A DNA stretch of 64,000 bases from the NCBI GenBank assembly GCA_031772625.1, contig CM062804.1, positions 271,963,174-272,027,173 of the forward strand, written 5' to 3'. Of the stretch, positions 1 to 12,650 are shown piece by piece. Source of the stretch: Pinus tabuliformis (taxonomy: Eukaryota > Streptophyta > Pinopsida > Pinales > Pinaceae). Each line of letters begins with the position of its first letter. Position 1 is the stretch's first letter. A model generated the notes under the pieces. That model saw only the letters and a list, made by a program, of their open reading frames with translations. It was not told the origin of the DNA and did no database searches. The position numbers and the translations under genes are program-made.

Positions 1-718
1 ACAAATTCTCAGGTTTTGTATTTCACTCAAGAGCCGACATTCGATCATGTTCAAGGCGCACTATTTTGTGTTTTTAGACTGGTTTAAATGGCATTTGGTG
101 GCTGTGAAACCAAGACTACCATTCCTTGCATATCAACTTGTGTGCAATTTGAAGTTTGTGATGTGAGGATTATTTAAAGATGATGAGAATACTTTGGCAA
201 GGACTGAATCAAATATATTTATAATGAGGGGTCTACAGTGGTGCGTGAGTAGAAAGCTCTGCTCAGGAAGGTACTTGACATGCCTAATTTGAGAATGCAT
301 TGGATGTGTACTCGCAACATTTGAGAAAAGTTTGGCAGCCCGTATAATTTATTAAGACTGTTTAGGCATTGGAGGAAAGACTAGCATCTGTCATGATCAA
401 GCTTTATGGAAGTTTGTGCCCTATGTAATGCCCAACGTGTGCAGAGGAAATTTCCATGGAAGTTAGTGCACTGTGTGACACCAACTTGTACAGAAGAAGC
501 CTTTTGAAGTTCTTTACTTTTCTGGTTGCAGAAGCAATGACTTTGAGCTCTCAATTTTAGCGTTAGATCATTTTTATTTCTGTGTATTCTATTTGTGCTA
601 ATATGGCTAGTAGTGGGTATTTGCTCTAATATTGGAAAAAATGTACTAATGTCATTCCTTTTTTTTATAACATGGTGAAAGTAATTTTTGTTACTAGGTA
701 GCCTCATTGCAATTACAA
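1..718. other. no gene recognised
   Basis: AT-rich sequence with no open frame that looks coding. A minus-strand open frame at 381-797 owes part of its length to the 30-bp tandem repeat that follows, so it is not called as a gene. Confidence 0.6.
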
Positions 719-804
719 ATGTGTCAAGATATGTCAAAGAATAGCCAAATGTGCCAAGATATGTCAAAGAATAGCCAAATGGGCCTAGATATGTCAAATA
801 ATAG
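719..804. repeat. 30-bp tandem repeat, about 2.9 copies
   Basis: A 30-base unit containing gatatgtcaa and aatagccaa starts at 719, 749 and 779. The first two copies differ at one base; the third is more diverged. Confidence 0.85.
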
Positions 805-3104
805 TATCATCTAGAGCATACTTCGTAATTTATTCAAGGTGTCACTGCATTCGTTACAGTTATAGTGATATAGGACTCAGGAGGTCTACATCTAGTGCCA
901 GAACGTTTAAAATGTCTTAACATTTATCCTTTATGATTAACATTACTGGAGTTTTAGGAAAAATTCTAAATGCATGAAAATATCCAATATGACTTTGTAT
1001 ATATATATATATATTTGTTACTTTTTATATGGTCCTTCCAAGGAATTAGTTCTGTTTTGATGATGTAGCAGTTTTATCATATTGGCTTTTATTTAAGGAT
1101 AATTTTTTCTAGACGTAATTCAACTGGGACAGAGATCCATGTGCTTTAAATGATCTAGCTTGGGGTACAAGCTGCTGTGGATCTGCATCCCATGGTTAAA
1201 GAAATATTTACTTCTAATGAGGCTGAGTTAAAGAAACATTGGGGGCCTCTGAAAGGATTCCTCGGGAATTTGGGGAAAAGTTGTCATTTTACCGATAAGT
1301 ATTTGAAAGCTATGTGAGTGCTGTCGGTGTCAAGCATACCGGTGTTTTCTTGCTTTATGAGTCAACATCAGAATCAAGTTCAATGGCAGGCCCGTATCAT
1401 GGCTAAGGATGGAACAGTTCTATTTGGAAAAGGGTTTTAACAAAGCTTGTAGGATCTTCCAAAAGACTGGATGAAGTCCTTAAAGATTTTTAGGGGCTTT
1501 TCACAAGGCAATGACATTTTCACAAAATTTCTACTTGTTTAAAGGCTCATGAGGGATCAGTCTGTTATTTCTGATTGTATTGGTTGTCTTGCCATATGGG
1601 GGCCTACTTCAGCAACATCTCCAAGGTGAGGTCAAGCAAATTTTGTTGGGCTGCATACAGTGGTCAAGGATCAAACATTACGACCTTTGGGAAAGGATTT
1701 ATTATGTCAACAGTTGGTGTGGAATTCCCCAATATTGTTTGCACTATACGTCCATCATCGTGGAGGCATTTGAAGAAACCCTGGGTTATTCACTTACTGT
1801 GTAATTATTTGAAGGCTTATGAGGCAATGATATGAGTGTGGTCTGCCAAACCAACCTTACGGTGCTTGGGTGCAAAGTTTCTGGAAAGATTTTTGGATTG
1901 TTTTGTCTGCAGAGGAAAGAGGCATGGGTTCTGATCTTCAGCACTGGTTATGTTGGACTTTTGTACAGTTACTTTGAATCTTGATATACTAATTTAAGCA
2001 GTGTTTTAGTCTAACTACCGTTCATCTGGTTTCACCCCTCACCCTGGTATGCACCCTTCCTTTTGTGATGATATAATGCTAATAACAAATATGCTATTTT
2101 CTAGTTTCTGTTATCAAGGCCTGATGTGTGATGCAAATTTTTGTGTCGAAAGTTAAATTTTATTCTATTTAATATTGTTGTCAAAGAAGTGGTTGGGACA
2201 GTGATTATAGGTAATTCTCACCAAAAGATATGGAGCTTTCTTAATCTGTTGTGTTATATTAACCCGGTCAAGACTGGATATGCAACTTAATGCAATTAAG
2301 AAATAAATCAGGTGGTGACCGGCACTCTAGTCATGGGGGGGGTACAGATTGTCATGTTCAGTTGTTTGACAACATGGTAAACATCTGATTGAGTAGATTT
2401 TCAATCTAGTAAGAATGTTAAAAGGATAAATATGCAGCCAACTTGCTTTTTGATTTTATATCTGAGTGTTTTTTTTAATGTCAAGAGTAGCATTTAAGTG
2501 TTATTCAGTATGGATATCTCTCATATGGAATTTTGAATTTACAAAGCTAATAAGGGACAAGGTTCTTTTTATAGAATTAAGCGAATTAAAAATGCCTTAT
2601 ACTGTGACTTCCTGAGACTTGAATTTTCTTTGAGAACTATTTCTGATTTGTTGGTTTTGACAAAGAACAAAGTGGCTCCTGATGGTGCAGATTCAAAACC
2701 ACTTTGAAATGCCCTCTAGGAAACAAATTTTCAGAGTTATCTGAGATATAATCATGGATAGCAAGGTGACTAATCCTTATCCCATAGTTTGGGAGCCTAT
2801 GAAGGGGCAGATGCTTCATATCAGCCTCCTAATTCTTTGAGTATTGAAGTTGGCAATTTCTGCGGCTCTTGTGATGGTCAGCTCTTGTAATGGTCATTGG
2901 TTGTGGAAGACAGTCTTTGTTAGCAAGAGTAGTTTATTATTTCAATCTGATGTATTCAGCTTGCTTTTGTTTTCTCTATTATGGTCTCCTTGTTCATTGA
3001 TTGATATTCCCTTGTCTTATTTACTATCATGTTTTTGTTTGCACTTGAATTGACAAGGTCTAGTATTGAAGTAGAAACTGGGCTAATTTATTTGGTCATC
3101 AGGA
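805..3104. other. unannotated AT-rich stretch
   Basis: No recognisable gene. A (TA)n run lies at 998-1014 and a G8 run near 2334-2342. Short open frames of 60-86 codons (for example 1575-1835 plus) have no domain I recognise and are interrupted on both sides. The stretch could be decayed repeat or intron; nothing in it decides. Confidence 0.5.
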
Positions 3105-3720
3105 TACTCTCCGTGAGAGCAATTCAGTTATTTAAGACAAATGAATCCTATTCGATTCTTTTGCTTGCTATGCTGTTGTAATACATCTTTACAGCTGGAC
3201 ATTTGGGGACACATTATATTTTGTTTTTCAGTCTTTGGTTAATATGGATAGAGGTTTTTAGTTTAGATTGCTGGACAACTATGATGACCATAACATTTTA
3301 GTGAATGCGGACATGATCGCAGAAAGAACATCTAAGGGGCTGAGTTGTCCATCTTACAGTATAAAAATAGTCTTATCTTATTTTCTATTGTTAAGGATAA
3401 AGTTAATGCAGGGGTTCTTTCTCTGATCAGCAGCACAATCTGTTTGAGTGGTTTGTTATTTTGATCCAAACAAAGCCTATTTGCCACTTGATCTTCTTAC
3501 CCTGCTCAATCTGTTGTTCACAGCAGGACATTGGAGCAATACATCGTATTTCTTTTCAGTCTCAAGTTAAATAGACAATGGTTTTCAATTGTGATCACCG
3601 GGCCACTATGATAACCTCAATGTTTTTAATGAATGCAGACATGATTGCAGAAAGAACATCTAAGGGGCTGAGTTGTCCAAGTTACAGTGTACAAAGTTTA
3701 AACATTCCTATCTCAGCTCC
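3105..3720. repeat. diverged direct duplication, offset about 330 bp
   Basis: The segment ending near 3365 is repeated, diverged, ending near 3690. The best-conserved core is the stretch with gcagaaagaacatctaaggg (about 3319-3350 and 3647-3678). Flanking matches include the 'acag..ggacattgg' region at about 3190 and 3521. Confidence 0.75.
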
Positions 3721-5488
3721 TATGATAAAGGCAATTTGACTTGCAGGTAAATCTTTTTTGCTGATTTATAAGGTGGTGCTGGAGCTGGTTGAGAAACCCT
3801 TGGGTGATCACTTGGGGCCAACACATAGGAGCACACATGTAACCTTGTGATGTATTTACCCCTGCTTTTTTTGTGCCCCATTAATGAGTATATATAATTT
3901 GTCAAACTGGAATTCCCAGATGGACACCCATCTGCTCACTCTTCTAGAGCGAGCACTCCTAACTACATAGTTTTTAGTTTTTAACTGAGCCTTGTGCAAC
4001 TTGTAGGTAAGTCTTGTACAGTTGATATAGGACAAGTTTCCACAGTAATTTTACTTTTTAGAAAATTCAGTTTTTCATAGTCACATTTCTATTACTTCGA
4101 ATCTTTGATTAGATGACACTATAGATAAATGTATACACAATTCAAGATCATGTCAAGGTGGACTTTTATCTTTTTCGACATATAAACTGAATTTGTGAAT
4201 GACAGCTCTGCAGGCCTTTGAAGCATTGCCATAGCACTAGATGAAATGCATGGTATCACCCTGAAAAGCAAAATCTGGTATTTGTCTTTCAGGGCAACTC
4301 CTTGTGATGGGTAATTTGCTTTTCAAGAGCATGAAAGGAGTTAATTTTGATCAATCAAAATATTTATTAACATGGATGCATCCATGTAACCAAACATCCT
4401 TTTTTTATTGTGCCCTGAAGGAACACCTGGTGGGGAAACCCAGGCACTTCCCTGCATTTTGCAGATGGGTAACCCAGTGTAAACCTGCCAGCTAATTACG
4501 GCACCTGACATAGTAGGGACATTAAGCGAGGTACACAACAGAGTCAGCATTCCCAAATCAATCCTGAGACATCCTGCATGAAGCTCATAGCATTCAACCA
4601 CTTGAGCTTGCCCACTTGGTTATGAAACCAAACATATATGTAAAACATTCCAGTGATTTCATAAAATGTGGAATTAGTTAAGTATGTGTTGTGTACTAGA
4701 TGGATAAATGGCTTTCATGGGGCACAGTGGACTGTAGTGTTTGGGGATGGATCACAGTGAAACTCAGTAGAAACAGTTTAACGTGAAATCTAGGAAACAT
4801 GACACTCTTTTTATAGAGCATGTCTTCTGTGTCATTTTTGACTCTTAGACATGCAAGACACACATGTCGGACAGGCACAGGACAGACCTTTTGACATTTT
4901 CAATTTCTTTTCCTGATATGGTTTCAGTCTGTGTGTATGTGTTTTTGTGCCTCCTTGTGGGGTTGGAGGGGTTCTATTTCTTGTTACCATTGAACCAAAA
5001 TCTTTTAATTAAGAGCTTCCTACAAGTCTCATTCAACCTAATTTGACGGGCTTGAAATACAATGCAAGGACTTGGATACCAAGATTGGTGGTAGAGGCAG
5101 AGGTATTTTGTACACCATATCATTTCTTGGTAGAGGCATAGGAATTTTGTACATCATCTCATTTTATTGCCCCTATCTTCAAGAGCGAGTTGCATTACTC
5201 ATGTCTGGCTCCTTTGATGTTTTCTTTAGAGTATTTTGTCTCTTGAATCCTGAATGCATTTGTTCTGCAGTAAATTATTTGCCTTTTCTTGGAAAATATG
5301 CAGAGTTTTATTTCAGTTTCCTTTTGTCGAATATAAAAGCACGTGCATGTTGGTTCCCCATTTTTATTTTTTCTCAGGCTTTTTTCGGCCTAAATAGAAA
5401 GATTGTTTGTGTATTGTCTTTGTTATGTTTTTTGGTCTGGACAATAATGAAGTTTTAGTTTAGTTGCAACCTCTAGTGCTATGTGGTT

Positions 5489-5490
<2 letters not shown>
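3721..5490. other. unannotated stretch
   Basis: No gene is supported. The longest open frame (5072-5458 plus, 128 codons) is T-rich and hydrophobic, with no recognised domain and an internal near-repeat of 'GRG-I-LY-ISF'. It is most likely spurious. Confidence 0.5.

Positions 5491-5528
<38 letters not shown>
5491..5528. repeat. (AT)19 microsatellite
   Basis: Uninterrupted AT dinucleotide run of about 38 bases. Confidence 0.95.
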
Positions 5529-5530
<2 letters not shown>

Positions 5531-5601
5531 TATCCATTAAGGGAAAACTCAGAGAAAAAACAAAACCAGAAAGAGAGCTAAAGCTAGCGATAGATGCCCA
5601 A

Positions 5602-5800
5602 AGAGCTAACGACAGATGCTGAAAGTGTATGTTATGCTATTTATAACAAATGGTTGAATATGACATGTTAAGGTTATGTCGAACACTGACTTTGCTCCAA
5701 AGAGCTAACGACAGATGCCGAAAGTGTATGCTACGCTATTTATAACAAATGGATGAAAATGACATATTAAGGTTATGTCGAACACTGACTTTGCTCCATG
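5602..5800. repeat. 99-bp tandem duplication
   Basis: A unit beginning agagctaacgacagatgc starts at 5602 and 5701. The copies are about 95% identical and end in gtcgaacactgactttgctcc. Confidence 0.9.
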
Positions 5801-6015
5801 TCCATCGGATGCCCAAATCTGCACTGGAAACATGGAAACACTGAATATTAATATACTAAGATAATGTTAAACACTGATTTTGCTCCATATCCATTGGATG
5901 CATAAATGTGCAATGGAAGCACTGATTTTGCTCCATAGCCATTGGATGCCCAAATCTGCACTGGAAACACTGATTTTGCTGCATACCCATTGGATGCCCA
6001 ACTCTGTAATGGAAA
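5783..6015. repeat. 48-bp minisatellite
   Basis: Monomers beginning cactga(c/t)tttgct start at 5783, 5872, 5920 and 5968, so the last three are exactly 48 bases apart. The first monomer overlaps the end of the preceding 99-bp duplication, so the two arrays are joined. Confidence 0.9.
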
Positions 6016-6276
6016 CGTAGGTCATGTTAAGTCCTCAGCAAATGTGTTCTAGCGTATTAAGTGGCATCAACTAGGTTCTATTTGAGATTGTGGTTCTTGT
6101 TATCCTACAATTTTCGATTCCTTGGCCTATCGATGATATTACATGGGAATATATGGGAGGGTGCGTGAAACAGGGTACTATGCATTATGTTGACAACAAA
6201 CATGACGAGTAGTCCATTCTTGCATCTTGATGTTTAAGTTTGTGTGCTAAAGGGAGATCATCGCTAACATTTTCAA

Positions 6277-6706
6277 CAGTTAAATCAAACATTTTTGGTT
6301 TGACAGGAACTTTAGAAGTTAAAATTTTCGTACTTAAACAAGAAATTCCAAAGCAAGATAATTTTCGCACTCAACAAGAAATTTAGAAGCAAAGATCATA
6401 TTGGTCAGTTAAATCAAACATTTTTGGTTTGACAGGAACTTTTAAAATTTTCGTACTTACACAAGAAATTCCAAAGCAAGATAATTTCTAGAAGTTAAAA
6501 TTTTCGTACTTAAACAAGAAATTCCAAAGCAAGATAATTTTCGCACTCGACAAGAAATTTAGAAGCAAAGATCATATTGGTCAGTTAAATCAAACATTTT
6601 TGGTTTGACAGGAACTTTAGAAGTTAAAATTTTCGTACTTAAACAAGAAATTCCAAAGCAAGATAATTTTTGCACTCGACAAGAAATTTAGAAGCAAAGA
6701 TCATAT
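6277..6706. repeat. 129-bp tandem repeat, about 3.3 copies
   Basis: A unit starting cagttaaatcaaacattttt begins at 6277, 6406 and 6582. The 176-base step between the last two comes from an extra partial copy carrying gttaaaattttcgtactta. Copies are nearly identical, so the array is young or homogenised. Confidence 0.9.
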
Positions 6707-6925
6707 TGGTTTTGGATGTCGCAGTTCTACTTTTTCATTTACACGAGTTCAAATGAAATGTTATGCTTGTGAAACAAAAACATTCAATATTCTTTCGGTT
6801 AAATTTGGTTTGTATGATTCCATCTAGAAGTGCTATTAAATTTAAATTTAAATTTCAAATGACAATAGGCCCTCTAAATTCCTTTCCTTTGTCAAACAAT
6901 TAATATTCATTCAATAAATTTGGTT

Positions 6926-7258
6926 GGTATGATTTCATTTGGAAGTGGGATTAATTTTAATTTCAAATATCGGTGGGCATTGGCATTGCTATAGGTCACT
7001 AAACTAGTTTTCTTTGTCAAATAATTAATTGTAGCATGCTTCAAAAGGGCTGATTATGTGTGCACTTGGATGAAGGGTGAAACAATGATGGGTTTGTATG
7101 ATTTCATTTGGAAGTGGGATTAATTTTATTTTCAAATATCGATGCGCATTGACATTGCTATAGGTCACTAAACTGTTATTCTTTGTAAAATAATTAATTG
7201 TAGCATGCTTCAAAAGGATGATTATGTGTGCACTTGGATGAAGGGTGAAACAATGATT
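6926..7258. repeat. 169-bp tandem duplication
   Basis: The segment with atttcatttggaagtgggat starts at about 6932 and recurs at 7101, with shared text through gaagggtgaaacaatgat. A more diverged third copy (tgattccatctagaagtg) lies near 6815. Confidence 0.85.
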
Positions 7259-7700
7259 AACACTTGAAAACAAAGATATGTTTTGTTGCGAGTGTAATTG
7301 CTCGCTATAGAGACAGGGTAAAGTACAAAGAATACGAAAATTGGTTTGTATGTGTACAAATGATTGTGCAACACTTTTTATCATTGATTTATTTGAAATA
7401 AAAACTTTGAATCATAAGATTATTCAAATTAAAAATTAGTTGTTAGTAATTAACATATAAATAAAAGGATTACAAGAATTGGTGTTAAAGACCAAAAAAT
7501 TATTTAATTATACTCACATTAATATAATATATATTAATGATACACATAATAGAAGTGTATGACAGCCTCTTAAACTAGATTTGTTTTCGTAGGCGTTTTT
7601 TCTCAAAGAAAAACCTAAGGTGGAGAAATATAAAAATCTGACGCGTATAACATATTTTTAAATTAGATTTGTCCATATTGACATTTTTTTTCAGAAGATT
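7259..7700. other. no feature seen
   Basis: AT-rich sequence without an open frame or repeat I can support. Confidence 0.5.
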
Positions 7701-7701
7701 T

Positions 7702-8130
7702 AGGAGGAAAAGATTATAATATACGTTAATGATAAAGACTATTTTATGGTGTGTTAAAACACATAGGTGGTGAAAGGCATAATGATTGTATAATGAGTCA
7801 TGTGCTAGCTATCTCATTGGAGGAAAAGATTATAATATAAGTTAATGATAAAGACTATTTTATGGTGTGTTAAAACACATAGGTGGTGAAAGACTATTTT
7901 ATGGTGTGTTAAAACACATAGGTGGTGAAAGACTATTTTATGGTGTGTTAAAACACATAGGTGGTGAAAGGCATAATGATTGTATAATGAGTCATGTGCT
8001 AGCTATCTCATTGTACTAAAGCAAAAAAAACTAGCGCATAAATTAGTATTTCTTACTGTTAAATCTAGCCATCTCATTGTACTAAAGCAAAAAAAAACTA
8101 GCGCATAAATTAGTATCTCTCGCTTTTAAA
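7702..8130. repeat. compound minisatellite (116-, 39- and 66-bp units)
   Basis: A 116-base unit (aggaggaaaagattataata, at 7702 and 7818) contains a 39-base unit that is tandemly amplified at 7854, 7893 and 7932; a single copy stands at 7738. It is followed by a 66-base duplication (atctcattgtactaaagc at 8005 and 8071). Copies are almost identical. Confidence 0.9.
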
Positions 8131-9165
8131 TCTAAACCTCATGGGTTTTAGCTTGGAACTTTTGTTTAAAACTGACTCTAGGAAGTCTCAATGTGAAAAA
8201 CACAATCCATAAAGCATGTAATATTTATCAATATGAACTTCATTATTTGATGAGAGTAAATTTTGATAAGTGAATCAATGGCAAGTTCATGTCTCTGAAA
8301 ACCTTGATATATGTTAATAAAAAAGATATAGAAGAATCTAGTCTTCCTCTACTAGATCTAAAGGCCTTCCTCTACTAGGTTTTAAGGCCATCCAAGTTAA
8401 TGATTGTCCACAAATCTACTCTTGTAAATGACTAATAAGTAGTAGTCATCATTACCCAAATCTTCAACATGTAATTTAGTGTATGATTTCTTTGTAAAAT
8501 GGTTAGCTATATTTTGCTAAATGATTGGTGAGTAGTAAATTACGGGTTGGTCTTGAATTAACTGGTCAAATTGCGAGCCAATCATAATGTTCACAAAAAC
8601 TTGAATAATGGATGTGTTGCACAAAATGCGACAATTACAACTTTTTAAAAACAACTTTTGTTGCTCTCTTTGTTCTTTCTATTTCTTCTTTTTCCTTTAC
8701 CACCATTTATATAGATTTTTTTTTATTCCTTTTTCCTTACAACCCACTTATAAAGTGTTTTCCTATTAACACACTTCTCGAATACTACTTCGAGTAGACT
8801 TCAAAGTTTGTTTGAAATTTGTGATCAATATGCCCTTGGTTTGCTTGTGAGTTAACTAGTTCATTCCTTTGATGAAGTGGTTTGTTATTAACTAGTAACC
8901 ATTCATTTAAACCTAAATGTACCCCTTGAAGGTGGAAGAGGAGTGTCTTAGAGTAGAGTCATTAACTTGATCTTTCACTCAAAAGGAGGTCCATAATTGG
9001 CTCTCAATCACGACCATAAACACCATCTGGATTTGATAAAAATATTTGTTGAAGATGTTGAAACTTATTTGATGTTGCAACTTGTCAAATCAAATATTTT
9101 TGTTGTATCTACACTCAATGTAAGACCTATGCAAAATTTGGACTTTTAAATTTCATTCCTAAGAG
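8131..9165. other. no gene recognised
   Basis: AT-rich. One 61-codon T-rich open frame at 8612-8797 has no domain and is not called. Confidence 0.5.
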
Positions 9166-9530
9166 CTTATCCAATCATGGTCATCTTTCCTCCATTTTCA
9201 ACTTTGGGAAAGATGATGCATTTCCACTAAGAAAACAATGATGGAGATCAAAATATTATTGTTTTTTTAGTAAGCAACTTGATAATAGTGCTAACAGTTC
9301 TTGGGAATTTCACTAATCTTTATATTTTCTCATCCAATTATAGTGATCTTTCCTTTGCTTTAAAATCCATGACAAAGATGATGCATTTACACAATGAAAG
9401 CAATGATAGATATAAAAACATTTTTTTTTAATATCTCATCCAATTACACTAATCTTGCATTTGCTTTGAAATCCATGACAAAGATTATGCATTTACACAA
9501 TGAAAGCAATGATGGATATTAAAACGGTTT
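9166..9530. repeat. diverged repeat of about 106 bp, three copies
   Basis: The segments 'c(t)catccaattatagtgatc' (about 9329) and 'ctcatccaattacactaatc' (9435) are 106 bases apart and continue alike through tgcatttacacaatgaaagc. A weaker copy begins near 9168. Confidence 0.8.
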
Positions 9531-9788
9531 TTGTTTTTTTGTTTCTATTAAATTATAGGCAACTTGATGATAGTGCTAACGCTAGTGAATTTCATCAATA
9601 TTTCTATTATCTATAGTGGAGTTTTTGTCCTTCAAGTATTCAATGAATAATATGACATTCACAAATTGAATGGGTATAGAGTACTTAGGATATAAAAGGT
9701 AGTTAGGACATAAAAGGTAATGGTATGGTTTGACAATTGTTTTGGAAAAATATATATGAATGTCTTTTCTTAACTTCAGGAGAACAAA

Positions 9789-10005
9789 ATTATAGTGAGC
9801 ATTCTTTATATCTATTCTTTATATCTTTGTTTTATTTTGTAACTTCAAAAAAAAAATTAAAATTCAAGAGAATATCTTTATATGGTTAGATGTGTTTTGG
9901 GATTATAGTGAGCATTCTTTATATCTTTATGTTTTATTTTGTAACTTAAAAAAAAACTAAAATTCAAGAGAATATTCTTTATATGGTTGGATGTGTTTTT
10001 TCCAA
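9789..10005. repeat. 113-bp tandem duplication
   Basis: The segment starting tatagtgagcattctttat is at 9791 and 9904. Both copies run through an A-rich tract and 'ttatatggtt(a/g)gatgtgttttt'. Confidence 0.88.
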
Positions 10006-10326
10006 TGTTAGCCATTTTGCACTTTAGTGCTTCACCTGTATCAAAACATTTGTGATTTACAAAGATTGTCAAACCTATTTTGCTTCATGTTTTCAATTTA
10101 CATTTTTAATATTTTTTAATTATTTTAAAATTAAATATTAATTATTTGTTAATTATTTTTAATATTTGTTAATTATTTAATTAAATTTTAAAAGTAAAAA
10201 ATAAAATGAACATTTTTATGTCTATGTTTTATTTTATATTTTCAAAAATCCCAGTGAACGTTCTTTGTACTTTAGACATCCTTTAGTCCCGAGTGAAATT
10301 GAGATCTTAAATAAATCTAAATTGAG

Positions 10327-10440
10327 ATTTAAAATAGAACTTAAAAATGAGGAGTTAATTATTTTGTGAAGATATTAATTTATATTTAAAATAGAACTTA
10401 AAAATTAGGAGTTAATTATTTTGTGAAGATATTTTTACAA
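10327..10440. repeat. 57-bp tandem duplication
   Basis: A unit containing atttaaaatagaacttaaaa starts at 10327 and 10384, differing at only a few bases. Confidence 0.88.
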
Positions 10441-10875
10441 TTTATTTTCTACACTACTATAGTTGAATAATAATTAATAACAATTATTAAATTAAAAATG
10501 TATTAAAAAATAAAAATAATAATTTTTTTTATAGATACCATTTGAAATAATTTTGTTTTGTTTTGTTTTGTTATGTTATGTTCTGTTCTCTATATATATA
10601 TATATATTTATATATTTTAGTTTATTTATTTTGAAATATAAATTATTTTTAATAAAAATTCTAGTATTTATATAATACATAATTATGTAATACTTTTTAA
10701 AGCTAACAAATTACAAAATACAAAGTACGATTAATAAAGAAATATATTTTATTAGATGGATTATATCTCTAAAATAAAATAAAATAATTGAAATATATAT
10801 TTCAATTAATATCTAAAATATGTGGAATTAATAAATGGATATACATATATTTGTTAAATTACAAAAAAATGGGCA
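10441..10875. other. very AT-rich spacer with simple repeats
   Basis: Contains a (TTTTG)n-like run at about 10551-10585 followed by (TA)n at about 10591-10608. No gene seen. Confidence 0.7.
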
Positions 10876-11269
10876 ACATGAGGGGGAGGGATTATCATAA
10901 TCCCAAAGGAGAAACAAAAGCAAAGTTTGCTTGGGGCTTGGGTTAGAGAACTAATAACCTTGTAGAAATGTATGGCCTCTTTCTTAGCCTTCAGCGATCC
11001 AAAGAGCAGGACATCTCTTCTATTGTTGTACAGGGGGACTCTCGATTAATCATTCAACACGTCCACTCAGGATCTCTCCCTAAGAACAACGAGCTTTCTC
11101 TCCTACTTCGCAGAATTTCCGACATCTTAGAATCATTCTCATATAAGTCATATTATCACATGCTCTGCAATCAGGGTAAGGAAGCTGATGAACAAGCTAA
11201 TATAACTTGTCAGCGAGAAGAAGGGAAACTCATGATCAATGGAAATCTCAATTGGATGCATATCCCATG
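10876..11269 (+). pseudogene. LINE ORF2 C-terminus (RNase H), 5'-truncated
   Basis: This is the end of a LINE ORF2. In one frame, apart from one stop at about 10944, it reads as the second half of an RNase H domain of the type at the end of the full-length LINE at 25.6-32.7 kb. Matching landmarks, in order, are 'NPKG' (aligned with DPQG), 'W-LG', 'NN--E-Y-L', a catalytic 'GDS', 'IIQHV', and 'ADE-AN' carrying the last Asp. After ADE-AN both proteins run the same number of residues and stop after Ile-Pro, which is strong evidence of the same family. The first half of RNase H, and everything before it, is missing. The open part starts at a Met at 10968, but no independent gene is implied. The copy is too diverged from the intact LINE to be a recent offspring. 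Confidence 0.8.
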
Positions 11270-12650
11270 ATCAAGGCAAATTACCCACATTATTCCACGA
11301 TAACCAAGCAAAATTCAAAAAGGGAGAAGGCTCAGAGCTAAATTTTAGGAAAGATCGTTTTTCAACCTTTGAGAAGGAAGATCCTGCTCCTCTTGGTTAA
11401 CGAAGATATAAACATATCTCCTATAATCTCTGCTCTCTATAAACGTGAGAAGCCATCCAGATGGCACTCATTGTCTGCTAGATCCTTCAAAGTGACATCG
11501 GCCTTGTACGAAGACATAAAGTGCATTCATAAGAGGGTTGGCTCAAAATTTAATTCAATTCCTTCGCAATATGTCTCACACAACATTGTACTCCACAAAA
11601 TGGACATTGCTACTCACCCTCTAGTTTTCAGCGTTGATGGCCATTCAGGGAGCATGGGAATTTCTAGATTTTATGTAGCCACTCATGCAAGCTGAGCTCA
11701 TGTTGAGGCTGCAAAATTTGTCTAGCAAATTCAAATACGGTGGTCAGTGGGGTGGCCAAGGCAGAATTAGGAATTCACGGTAGGTTAGCCCAAAGACTAT
11801 CTTATTTGGGAGTCATCCTCCCTCTCGTTTATTTCATCTCTAGGCAAATCATGGTGGTTCTCTTCTTGCAGGGTCGGTTCCGAGTGTAATTCATATACTA
11901 CAATGGAAAAGAAAAGTGTCAGAGCTCATCCTTCTCCATAAGTCAGTGCTTCTAGTGGTGTTGACATACCTAGTCTCAACTTTCCAGCCATATCACTCCC
12001 GACCTTTGCGTTCTAGCATGCTCATCGGATTAGAATTAGTTCAAAAGTAGACACTATGCACTGGCTGTTTGGTTGGTACTTCACCCTACTCTGCCCCCTA
12101 GTGGTATTCTGGTAGTTTGCTCACTTGCACAGAAGAGTCTGTCACTTCACTGAGCCTAGCCACCCAAGGGGTCTCGATGGGTATCATCTCTCCAATGGCT
12201 CACCACTGCTGTTTGTGTCTACACCCTCCTCTGGATTGGTATGAGGAAGTCTCTGAACCGCATTAACAAATCTTCGCTTTGACAGAAATAATGCAAAATC
12301 AATAGGTCAAAATTCAACGCATGGAGGATGAGCTAGATGGGGTGCACCTTCAACTACTTGATCTCCAAGCTTAGAGGAACAATAAGGACTCACAAAGTAT
12401 AACAAGTAGTGCCCTTGACAACATTATAGACCAAATGTTGACCCCCCTATGTAAGAAATGCCAAATCCATGTAAATGTATTTTGATAAATGGCCATTTTT
12501 GTAGTTTATAGTAGTTTAAATTTTTGTAGTTAAAATTTTGGTACTTGGAGGGAGTGTAGCAAAAATCTGTAAGATCATTTTGAGATAATCTTTCCTCCTC
12601 CTTAAAAGCTTTGGTCATCTTGAACTATATGTAAATTTTCTTGTGTACTG
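11270..12650 (+). pseudogene. 3' region of the truncated LINE copy
   Basis: Sequence downstream of the ORF2 stop in the truncated LINE. It holds a 108-codon open frame at 11369-11695 with no domain I recognise. At about 12270-12480 there is a short heptad-like stretch (M-D-L-VHLQLLDLQ), interrupted by stops, and then a C-x2-C-x2-H-V motif preceded by 'LDNI'. The intact LINE has 'MDNI' followed by C-x2-C-x2-H-V in its third frame (about 32168-32220), so the region may be a decayed counterpart. The order of coil and cysteine motif differs between the two, so this stays tentative. No poly-A end or target duplication was found, so the right boundary is approximate. Confidence 0.45.

Noticed and set aside
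381..797. 138-codon minus-strand frame with a repeated 10-residue motif
   Set aside because: The repetition is just the 30-bp DNA tandem repeat read in frame; no domain, and the rest is low quality.
5072..5458. 128-codon plus-strand hydrophobic frame
   Set aside because: T-rich DNA gives apparent membrane helices; no start context, domain or conserved neighbour.
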